Source: Nevskiaceae bacterium
GTDB taxonomy: Bacteria > Pseudomonadota > Gammaproteobacteria > Nevskiales > Nevskiaceae
Direction: 5' to 3'
Length of the DNA stretch: 64,000 nucleotides
Assembly: GCA_008012115.1 (NCBI GenBank)
Contig: SSEB01000003.1
Span: forward strand, 124,001-188,000
Shown: positions 35,579 through 43,014 of the stretch, in pieces
How positions within the stretch are numbered: position 1 is the first letter of the stretch
Layout of the letters: every line of letters starts with the position of its first letter
Made by a program: the position numbers and the translations under genes
Notes under the pieces: model-generated
What the model was told of the DNA's origin: nothing
The model's input: the letters and a program-made list of their open reading frames with translations, nothing else
Databases searched by the model: none

Positions 35579-36892
35579 CTAGGGCGTCGCAGTTACGGCA
35601 TCTCGCCGCAGCAGGACAACCATCGTGGCGCTTTCCGAATACGAGAAGATCTCCGCGTAGCGACCCCAGGCGATGACCGCCTTGAGGCTCTCCTTGGCGT
35701 TGTCTTCGGTCATGTAGTCCTCCAGCTCCTCGAGGAACCGGCTGATCCGTGCGCTACGGTCCGGGCGCTCTTCAAGCACCCGCCGCATATGGGCGGCCAG
35801 CGGAACATAGGCAAGCAGGTGATCCGCAAACAGGTCCTTGCGATCGTCGCTCGACATGTTGGCGTATCGCGTCCCTGCAGCGGTCAGCGCAATGTCACCC
35901 TCGGACAGTTCGACGAAACGGAGCAGCTGCAAGGTTTCCGCGAGGTGCAGAAGATTGTCGACTTCCAGCTGCAGTGCCGCAGCGATGACCGGAAGGTCCG
36001 CCCGACCCTTGTGCTCCTGCGCAAGATTTTCAATGAGGCCGGACATCAGGTTGGTCGAGACGTCGGGCAGCACCATGCCCAATCCCAATCCCGGAAATGC
36101 GCCATCGGACTGGGGACTTTGCTTGGCGTTGTGCGTCGTCATTCTTGCGTAGATCGAGTCGACGATCTTGCGGAACGTCGGGTCCAGGCGATTTCTCGGA
36201 TGCGGCAGGTTCACCCGAACTTCTTCGGCGATGCGGCCGGGATTCGATGAGAAGATCAGGATGCGGTCGCACATCAGTACCGCTTCCTCGATATTGTGGG
36301 TGACCAGCAGCACCGATTTGATCGGCATGCGGCCTTCCACCCAGAGATCGAGAAAGTCGGTTCTGAGCGTTTCCGCGGTCAGCACGTCCAGGGCGGAGAA
36401 CGGCTCGTCCATGAGCAGGAGCGTCGGTTGCACGACCAGCGCTCTGGCAAAGCCCACGCGCTGCCGCATGCCGCCGGACAGTTCCCGCGGGTAGGCGTTT
36501 TCAAAGCCAGAAAGACCGATCAGCTCAATGGCATGTCTTGCCCGCTTCTTGCTCTCATCCCGCGGTACTTCCATCGCGATGAGTCCCAGCTCCACGTTCT
36601 CGAGCACGGTGAGCCAGGGAAAGAGCGCGAATGACTGGAACACCATTGCCATTTCGCCGGAGGGGCCGCGGATCGGCCGCCCTTTGAACTCGGCTTCACC
36701 GCTCGATGCCTCGATGAGACCCGAGATGATGCGCAGCAGCGTGGACTTGCCGGAGCCCGAGCGGCCAAGGAGGCTGACGATTTCGCCGGATTTCAACTGG
36801 AGGTCAACGTTGTCCAGCACCACCAGCGGATCATTGCCGACTCGAGGAAAAGATTTGCCGATTTTCTTCAGCGAGAGCAGATCTGGATTCAT
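35579..36892 (-). CDS. NitT/TauT-type ABC transporter ATPase with C-terminal AAA-associated domain
   Basis: 437 aa. Residues 1-250 are an ABC ATPase: Walker A GRSGSGKST (43-51), signature LSGGMRQR, Walker B LLLMDEPFSALD. Residues about 290-430 form the extra C-terminal helical domain (AAA-associated) found on some nitrate/sulfonate/bicarbonate-type ATPases. It energises the double-length permease encoded 21 bp upstream. Substrate not determined by sequence; no periplasmic binding protein is in the window. Confidence 0.85.
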   Translation of the reverse strand: MNPDLLSLKKIGKSFPRVGNDPLVVLDNVDLQLKSGEIVSLLGRSGSGKSTLLRIISGLIEASSGEAEFKGRPIRGPSGEMAMVFQSFALFPWLTVLENVELGLIAMEVPRDESKKRARHAIELIGLSGFENAYPRELSGGMRQRVGFARALVVQPTLLLMDEPFSALDVLTAETLRTDFLDLWVEGRMPIKSVLLVTHNIEEAVLMCDRILIFSSNPGRIAEEVRVNLPHPRNRLDPTFRKIVDSIYARMTTHNAKQSPQSDGAFPGLGLGMVLPDVSTNLMSGLIENLAQEHKGRADLPVIAAALQLEVDNLLHLAETLQLLRFVELSEGDIALTAAGTRYANMSSDDRKDLFADHLLAYVPLAAHMRRVLEERPDRSARISRFLEELEDYMTEDNAKESLKAVIAWGRYAEIFSYSESATMVVLLRRDAVTATP

Positions 36893-36913
36893 TTTTAATT
36901 GTCCTCGAAGAAG

Positions 36914-38653
36914 TCAGCCCAGCTTGAGCCGGCGCTCAGCGTAGTTGTAAAGAGGCCGCCAGATCGTTCGGTTGAGAAGGGTCACAAAAACGGACATCAC
37001 GGCAATACCCAGCACCAGCCGGTGGTAGTCGCCGCTTTCCGTGGCCTTGGCGATATAAGCACCGAGTCCGTGCGCCTCCAGTTTTTCATTTCCCCAGCTG
37101 GCAATCTCAGAAACGACACTGGCGTTCCAGGAGCCGCCCGATGCTGTAATCGCACCGGTGAGGTAATAGGGAAAGATGCCGGGCAGCGCGACCTTGCGCC
37201 ACCACAGCCAGCCCTTGATCCGCATGCCCGTTGCCACGTCCTTGAGATCGGAGGGGAATGCGGAAGCACCCGCAATGACGTTGAACAGGATGTACCACTG
37301 CGTCCCCAGCACCATCAGCGGACTCAGCCAGACATCCGCATTCAGGCGGAACCTCACGATCAGCGCGACTGCCACCGGGAACATCAGGTTCGCGGGAAAT
37401 GCCGCCATGAACTGGGCGATGGGCTGGGCAATCTGTGCCCAGCGCGGGCGCATGCCGATCCAGACGCCGATGGGAACCCAGAACAAGCTGGCCAGGGCAA
37501 TCAGCACGATCACGCGCATGAAGGTGATCAAGCCATAGCCAACGACCGTGACCACATCGCCCCAGCCGAGTGCGGATCGTGTATAGGTAAAAACTTGCCA
37601 TACTGCATAGACGGCGATCAGTCCGACGAACGCGTACCAGAGCCGGTCGATCCATTTTTCACGGACAGGGTTGGCTTCGCCAAAATTCAACGGGGCACGC
37701 GGGAAGATCGACCGGCGACGGATCAACTGGCGCGCCGCCAGGCTGACCGGTCCCGCCGATTCCTGCACCCAGCGTGCGCGATTGAGCAGATCGAGAAACC
37801 AGGAGCGCGGAACCTCGGCGCTGGCGGAGTCCTCGAACCGGAACTTGTCGGCCCACGCCACGATAGGACGGAACAGCAACTGATCGTACAGCGTGATCAC
37901 GATCAGCATGGTCAGCAGCGACCAGCCCACGGCGGCGAGGTTCTTGTATGCAATTGCCGTCGCCACATAAGAGCCGACGCCCGGTAGCGTAATCGTCGTA
38001 TTGCCGACGGAGATGGCCTCGCTGGCGACGACGAAAAACCATCCGCCGGACATCGACATCATCATGTTCCAGATGAGTCCCGGCATGCCGAAGGGCACCT
38101 CCAGGCGCCAGAACCGCTGCCACCCCGACAGGCCGAAGCTGTAGGTCACCTCATTGAGGTCGGCAGGAACGGTTCTCAGCGACTGATAGAAGCTGAACGC
38201 CATGTTCCAGGCCTGACTGGTGAAGATCGCGAACACTGCGGCGCACTCGGCGCCGAGTTGGTTGCCGGGGAAAAGGCCCAGAAACGCCGTCACCGTAAAC
38301 GACAGGAATCCCAGGATGGGGACCGACTGCAGAATATCGAGCGTCGGGACCATCAACGCTCCCGCGCGTCGGCTCTTGGCCGCGAGTGTCCCGTAGGTGA
38401 AGGTGAAGATGATGGACAGCAGCATCGCGGCCAGCATGCGCAAGGTGGTCATCAATGCGTAGGCCGGCAACGCGGACGGATCGAGCGAGATCGCAGCGGT
38501 CTCGACGACGCTAAGGGGTGCCGACATCGAGCGTGCGGTGTGTGCAAACAGCACAAACACAGCCAGGATGATCGGCAGGGCGAGGAGATCCCAACGACTC
38601 GGCAGCAGTCGAGCGCTGCGTACCGAGATTGGGGGAAGCAGTGGTCTGCTCAT
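36914..38653 (-). CDS. fused double ABC permease (NitT/TauT type)
   Basis: 579 aa, two permease domains in one chain, each with about six membrane helices. The EAA-loop regions read LNEVTYSFGLSGWQRFWRLE in the first half and LKDVATGMRIKGWLWWRKVA in the second, so one polypeptide supplies both halves of the channel. AAGGAG lies eight bases before the ATG. Upstream at 80 bp is the porin gene, and all three read the same way, suggesting an uptake route from outer to inner membrane. Confidence 0.87.
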   Translation of the reverse strand: MSRPLLPPISVRSARLLPSRWDLLALPIILAVFVLFAHTARSMSAPLSVVETAAISLDPSALPAYALMTTLRMLAAMLLSIIFTFTYGTLAAKSRRAGALMVPTLDILQSVPILGFLSFTVTAFLGLFPGNQLGAECAAVFAIFTSQAWNMAFSFYQSLRTVPADLNEVTYSFGLSGWQRFWRLEVPFGMPGLIWNMMMSMSGGWFFVVASEAISVGNTTITLPGVGSYVATAIAYKNLAAVGWSLLTMLIVITLYDQLLFRPIVAWADKFRFEDSASAEVPRSWFLDLLNRARWVQESAGPVSLAARQLIRRRSIFPRAPLNFGEANPVREKWIDRLWYAFVGLIAVYAVWQVFTYTRSALGWGDVVTVVGYGLITFMRVIVLIALASLFWVPIGVWIGMRPRWAQIAQPIAQFMAAFPANLMFPVAVALIVRFRLNADVWLSPLMVLGTQWYILFNVIAGASAFPSDLKDVATGMRIKGWLWWRKVALPGIFPYYLTGAITASGGSWNASVVSEIASWGNEKLEAHGLGAYIAKATESGDYHRLVLGIAVMSVFVTLLNRTIWRPLYNYAERRLKLG

Positions 38654-38732
38654 GAAGCTCGCTCCTTCAGATCAAGCGCGACAAGACCGGATATAAAGTC
38701 CTGGTAAATGAGCCCGCGGTAGAGCCTGAGAT

Positions 38733-40109
38733 TCAAAAGTCCGCGTGCAGCCGCAGCCCATAGACCGACACGGGGCCACGGTCCTGATTGTATGCAGGAT
38801 TGATCACGCGCTGGTAATCGGCGGTCAGCACCCACTTGTCGATCAGATGCAAGGCGTAATACATCTCAAGGATTTTCTCCGGGGCGTAGTGGAGCTGCCC
38901 GTCTCCGATCAGGATTCCCATCCCGCCGGCGCTGAAATAGCGCTTTGCCTCGGACGAAAGCGCGTTGATCACGCCGGCAACGCCGAGCTTGTCGTCGCTT
39001 CTACCCCAGAGCGCGCCCTGCAATGCCATGCCGCTTGAGAGCGAGCGATTGATTTCGGTGAACTCGTACGCCTCCTTTTTTCCGCTGTTGGCGCTGACAC
39101 GAGCGAACGCGCCGACATTGGCAGCCAATTCCTGTTCGATATTGAGGACGGCCCCAGGGTTGGTGGCGTAGCGTCTGATGCGGGAGGCATCCGGCGTGCT
39201 GTGCGTTGCTTGACCCAAGGCAACGGCGTCATCGTAGCTGGCCATGTCGGCACGATTGGCAAAAGCCAGGACTTTGACTTTACCAGGGTGGCCAAGCCAC
39301 TCATGACGCTGCTCGACCTCGATCACGCTGCTGAACTGATGGAAGTGGACGCCACTGACCTTGGCGTTGGGTTCCGCAGACATCTGAAAGATGCCGCCAC
39401 GCAGCGTCCAGCTCGCCTGCGTCCATTCCACCGCGACGCCATTGGTAAAACCCCACGCGTCGGCGGCGTAGTCAAAAGCGCCGCCGTCGACGACGCTCCA
39501 GTTGAAGAAATCGCCGCGGGGATCGTGGGCGTAGCTGTTGGTGTCGAAAATATCGACCACGGAGAATTTGCCGAGCGTCACGATGATGTTATTCGCTGCC
39601 GCGTTTCCCGCCATCTGATTCGGTCCTGCCGAAATCGCTTGAGTCTCGCCGCCCAGGCTAAAGACTTGGCGCACAAATAGGCGCGGCAGGCGGATGTAGG
39701 GCCGATGAGCGCCGATCTTGTACGCCTCACCGCTGGTAAAGCCCGCAACACCCAGGGTGTTGGAAAGACCGAAACCCTGATCAAGCTCGGGATTCGCCCA
39801 GAATTCGGCGCCGTCCCAGAGCCTGTGGCCCAAAAGCAGGGTCAGGTCCGCTGTCTCCTTGTTGCTGTCGCCGGCGCTCAAGCTGTTGGGCCCGCTGTAG
39901 GGCGCAGTAAACGCAGGGTGATATTGCTCGACAAAGGTGCCCTGACCATAGAGGTTCCATCCCGCGACCTCGGTTGGCTTGAGCGGTGCGGCGCTGTCAC
40001 TGATGTTCGCCGATTCATCCGCTGCCCAGCTCAATACAGGCTGCAATGCCCAGGTGGCCAGCAGCGCGATAAGCGCTTTTTTACAGATGCTTCCTGTCAG
40101 TATTCTCAT
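38733..40109 (-). CDS. OprB-type carbohydrate-selective porin family protein
   Basis: 458 aa. Signal peptide (KKALIALLATWALQPVLSWA), then a beta-barrel pattern with GWNLYGQGTFVEQYHPAF and LLLGHRLWDGAEFWANPEL. RLFVRQVFSLGG and ISAGPNQMAGNAAANNIIVTLGKFSV are seen in OprB-like porins, and the protein ends in a C-terminal aromatic (ADF) as expected for BAM recognition. Despite the family name, substrates vary. It is the first gene of the porin-permease-ATPase set and divergent by 69 bp from the metal-responsive regulator. Confidence 0.82.
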   Translation of the reverse strand: MRILTGSICKKALIALLATWALQPVLSWAADESANISDSAAPLKPTEVAGWNLYGQGTFVEQYHPAFTAPYSGPNSLSAGDSNKETADLTLLLGHRLWDGAEFWANPELDQGFGLSNTLGVAGFTSGEAYKIGAHRPYIRLPRLFVRQVFSLGGETQAISAGPNQMAGNAAANNIIVTLGKFSVVDIFDTNSYAHDPRGDFFNWSVVDGGAFDYAADAWGFTNGVAVEWTQASWTLRGGIFQMSAEPNAKVSGVHFHQFSSVIEVEQRHEWLGHPGKVKVLAFANRADMASYDDAVALGQATHSTPDASRIRRYATNPGAVLNIEQELAANVGAFARVSANSGKKEAYEFTEINRSLSSGMALQGALWGRSDDKLGVAGVINALSSEAKRYFSAGGMGILIGDGQLHYAPEKILEMYYALHLIDKWVLTADYQRVINPAYNQDRGPVSVYGLRLHADF

Positions 40110-40149
40110 GTAGCAATCCTCGACAACCCTTGCCGGCGGCAACTTGCAA

Positions 40150-40173
40150 TATACCATAGGGGGGTATAGTATA
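40150..40173. promoter_or_regulatory. CsoR/RcnR-type operator
   Basis: ATACCATAGGGGGGTAT (from 40151), followed by AGTATA: a G-run flanked by ATAC/GTAT inverted arms, the layout of operators bound by CsoR/RcnR/FrmR repressors. TATAGT (40165-40170) can serve as the -10 of the regulator gene that starts at 40179, so bound repressor would block it. It lies in the 69-bp gap to the divergent porin and could control both sides. Confidence 0.75.
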
Positions 40174-40178
40174 AACCC

Positions 40179-40445
40179 ATGAGCCACGAAAATGCACACT
40201 CTTCCAATCCGGAAATCATCAAACGGCTGAATCGTACGATTGGTCAGTTACAAACCATCGTGCGGATGATTGAAGAGCATCGATCCTGTCCGGAGGTCGC
40301 CATGCAGCTGCAGGCCGTCGAGAAGGCCATCAGTCAAGCCAAGAAGACCTTTATCCACAATCACATCGAGAATTGGCTCGAGCCGGGAGAGACCGTGACG
40401 AAGCAGGCGCTCCAAGACCTGCGGGATATCTCCAAGTATCTGTAG
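40179..40445 (+). CDS. CsoR/RcnR-family metal-sensing repressor
   Basis: 88 aa, all-helical. The fold-defining stretch is IIKRLNRTIGQLQTIVRMIE, then Cys 37 (HRSCPE), and FIHNHIENW with His 62 at the position of the first His ligand of RcnR/CsoR. The next ligand position (His in RcnR, Cys in CsoR) is Trp 66 here. N-terminal His 3 and His 7 could contribute as in RcnR. The metal is therefore uncertain. Predicted to repress itself and the adjacent CDF exporter through the operator directly upstream. Confidence 0.88.
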   Translation: MSHENAHSSNPEIIKRLNRTIGQLQTIVRMIEEHRSCPEVAMQLQAVEKAISQAKKTFIHNHIENWLEPGETVTKQALQDLRDISKYL

Positions 40446-40475
40446 CAAGTTTCCCGGCGTTGAAACGAGAGGGAT

Positions 40476-41444
40476 ATGACGCATTCGCATAGTCACCATC
40501 ATGGTCACGATCACGATCATGGCGGGCGTCACGGGCATCACCACGCACATGCCGCACATCGCCATGCCGCAGGCAACGGCCAGCAACGCTTAATCGTTGC
40601 GTTGGCGCTCTTGGGGACCTTCACTGTCGTCGAAGCGGTCGGCGGCTACTTTGCGCACTCGCTTGCCTTGCTGGCGGAAGCCGTGCACATGCTTGCGGAT
40701 TGCGGATCCATGGCTCTGGCGATCATTGCCATCCACCTCGGAAAGCGACCGGCGGATTCGGTGAGGACTTACGGGCATCAGCGCTATCAACCGTTAGCCG
40801 CGTTTGTAAATGGGCTGGCGTTGCTGCTGCTCACCGCCGGGGTCGTCTACGAAGCAGTTCTGCGTTTTGTCGAGAGACCCGCAGTGGATGGCCGATTGAT
40901 GTTGATGGTCGCAGTCGCCGGTGGCGTCGCTAATCTTGCCGCTTTCCTGGCCTTGTCCGGTGCGCGGTCGCTCAACGAGCGCGGCGCTCGTGCGCATGTG
41001 CTGAGCGACCTCCTCGGATCAGCAGTCGCGGCTGTGGCTGCACTCGTGATCCTGTTGACGGGCTGGTCGCTCGCCGACCCCCTGCTGTCGCTGCTGGTGT
41101 CCGTATTGATTTTTCGATCAGGCTGGGCGGTTACAAAGGAGTCTGCGCATGTTTTGTTGGAAAGTGCTCCGGCGGGACTCAGTGCCGAGCGGATTGAGCA
41201 GGAGTTGGTTGGCGTCGTTCCCGGTCTCGCCAGCGTGCATCACGTTCACGTCTGGACGCTGACGGGCGAAACGCCGGTCGCAACGTTGCACGCGACGCTG
41301 ATCACCGGGGCGGATCGCCGCAGAACGCTCTCCGGGATACACGCCAGGCTTCGTGAACGCCTGGGCATCTCTCACATCACCGCACAGATTGAGGACGATG
41401 AGGTCTGCGCAGAGCCCCGGTGTATACCGGAAACGCACCTCTAG
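40476..41444 (+). CDS. cation diffusion facilitator metal exporter
   Basis: 322 aa. A very His-rich N-terminus (residues 3-31) is followed by six membrane helices. The CDF metal site is visible as HMLAD in TM2 and HVLSD in TM5, and the C-terminal cytosolic domain has VHHVHVWTLTGETPVATLHA. Exports divalent metal (Zn, Co, Ni class) in exchange for protons. It follows the CsoR-type regulator by 30 bp, the DmeR-DmeF type of arrangement. Confidence 0.9.
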   Translation: MTHSHSHHHGHDHDHGGRHGHHHAHAAHRHAAGNGQQRLIVALALLGTFTVVEAVGGYFAHSLALLAEAVHMLADCGSMALAIIAIHLGKRPADSVRTYGHQRYQPLAAFVNGLALLLLTAGVVYEAVLRFVERPAVDGRLMLMVAVAGGVANLAAFLALSGARSLNERGARAHVLSDLLGSAVAAVAALVILLTGWSLADPLLSLLVSVLIFRSGWAVTKESAHVLLESAPAGLSAERIEQELVGVVPGLASVHHVHVWTLTGETPVATLHATLITGADRRRTLSGIHARLRERLGISHITAQIEDDEVCAEPRCIPETHL

Positions 41445-41459
41445 GGGTGGCGCACTCGG

Positions 41460-41798
41460 ATGTCCATCCCAGGCAAGAAGAGACTCGGAAAGCAAAAGCT
41501 AAACGAAGCGATGTTGCTGTGGTCTTTGCTTGCTGTCTTTGCGGTCGTGATGTCGACCTTGATTTTAAGCAGCCTTGATCGCTCTGTTGATACCGGATTG
41601 CGCATTGAGGGGACCGTGTTTTCCTGCGACACACACCGAAGATTTCGACGCTGCACCATTCTGATTGGGGGCAGGCAGGCCGAAAGGGCGACCGTTCTCT
41701 CCAAATCAGCGATGCCAGGCGATACGGTGACGCTGAAAGTGTTGAGGCATCGGCTGTTTGGCACGACCGATTATGTCGTCGCCACTGCCGATCCCTGA
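41460..41798 (+). CDS. small membrane-anchored hypothetical protein
   Basis: 112 aa. A basic N-terminus (KKRLGKQK), one membrane segment (LLWSLLAVFAVVMSTLILSS) and a small beta-rich periplasmic part with two cysteines (FSCDTHRRFRRCTI). No family recognised. It begins 15 bp after the CDF gene and is likely co-transcribed. Confidence 0.55.
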   Translation: MSIPGKKRLGKQKLNEAMLLWSLLAVFAVVMSTLILSSLDRSVDTGLRIEGTVFSCDTHRRFRRCTILIGGRQAERATVLSKSAMPGDTVTLKVLRHRLFGTTDYVVATADP

Positions 41799-41842
41799 AA
41801 AAGGCCAGCAGTGCGCGATGGCCCTTGGAGTCGCTTCAAGAA

Positions 41843-41860
41843 CACCCGCTTTCCAGCGGG
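41843..41860. other. small hairpin with the same arm sequence as the 110-nt elements
   Basis: CACCCGCT (41843-41850), loop TTCC, AGCGGG (41855-41860). The arms equal those of the five 110-nt elements but enclose only four bases. It sits 44 bp after the stop of the small membrane protein gene, in the convergent gap. It could be a deletion remnant of an element or an unrelated hairpin. Confidence 0.4.
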
Positions 41861-41959
41861 ACTGTGCTGCGTTGGCCGGCCGATCCGAGCTGATCGGTGA
41901 CCACTGCGTCCGCGACGGAGATCGCCACGGAAGCCCTGTCATCGTTCACGCCATCCGCT

Positions 41960-42841
41960 TCACTTTGCCCAATTCTCGTAAAACGGCGGCAAATCCTCCG
42001 GTACCTTGGCCTTGAACTGCGGCGCGCGCTTTTCCAGGAACGAGCGAACGCCTTCTTTGCCATCCTGGAGACTGGCGTAGAAGATCGCCAGCGAGTCCAC
42101 CTTGTGCGCTTCCAGCGGGTGCGGCTGCGCGGAGTTGCGGTACATCATCTGGCGCGTGAGCGCGATGGCAACCGCGGAGCGATTGTCGACGAACTTGTGC
42201 GCCAGCTTGTAGGCCTCGGCCAGCAACTGGTCTGGCGGCACCACGGCTTTCACCAGTCCGCCGCGCTGCGCTTCGTGAGCGTCCATGATCTCGGCGCTGT
42301 AGCACCACTCCAGCGCCTGCTGGATGCCGACGATGCGCGGCAGGAACCACGTGGAGCAGGCTTCCGGCGTGATGCCGATCTTTCCGAAAACGAAACCGAT
42401 GCGCGCCTTCTCCGAAGCGATGCGGAAATCCATCGCCAGCGTCATGGTGGCACCAATGCCGACTGCAGCACCGTTTATCGCAGCGATAACAGGCTTGGCG
42501 CAGTTGTAGATCGCCAGCACCACGCGGCCGCCCGTGTCGCGCACGCCGTTCTGGATCGCCGGCTCGGTAAGGCGCTGATTCATGTCCCGCAGCGTCGGCC
42601 GCTGCGTCTCGTCGAGACCGAAGACGTTGCCGGGGCGCGTCAGGTCCATGCCGGCGCAGAAGGCCTTGCCAGCACCGGTGACGACGACGGCGCGCACGGC
42701 ATCATCGACGCTGGCGCGGTTGAAGGCATCGACCAGTTCGTTGGCCATCTCGACGGTGAAGGAATTCATCTGCTCGGGGCGATTCAGCGTCAGCGTGAGG
42801 ATACCGTCAGCGACGGACCAGGCGAGGGTGTTGTAGTTCAT
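41960..42841 (-). CDS. enoyl-CoA hydratase/isomerase family protein
   Basis: 293 aa crotonase-fold enzyme. Oxyanion-hole segments are AFCAGMDL (about residue 60) and NGAAVGIGATMTLAMDFRIA (about 125-144). The Glu of GITPEACSTW aligns with a catalytic Glu of hydratases. Acts on acyl-CoA in fatty-acid or related breakdown; the precise substrate is open. No other beta-oxidation gene is adjacent. Confidence 0.88.
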   Translation of the reverse strand: MNYNTLAWSVADGILTLTLNRPEQMNSFTVEMANELVDAFNRASVDDAVRAVVVTGAGKAFCAGMDLTRPGNVFGLDETQRPTLRDMNQRLTEPAIQNGVRDTGGRVVLAIYNCAKPVIAAINGAAVGIGATMTLAMDFRIASEKARIGFVFGKIGITPEACSTWFLPRIVGIQQALEWCYSAEIMDAHEAQRGGLVKAVVPPDQLLAEAYKLAHKFVDNRSAVAIALTRQMMYRNSAQPHPLEAHKVDSLAIFYASLQDGKEGVRSFLEKRAPQFKAKVPEDLPPFYENWAK

Positions 42842-43014
42842 TGAATGGCTCGGGTCGAAATTTGGCGAGGCACGGCGGCGAAAGGGGCCGTGCCGGATTC
42901 TAGCGGAGAAGTTGCAAGACCACGCATCCGGTTCTTTGCTTAGCGTTATTTCTCATTTCAGGTCATTTCTGATCCTTCCTATTCTTCGCGGTTCAACTTT
43001 CGTTAGATCGCGCG

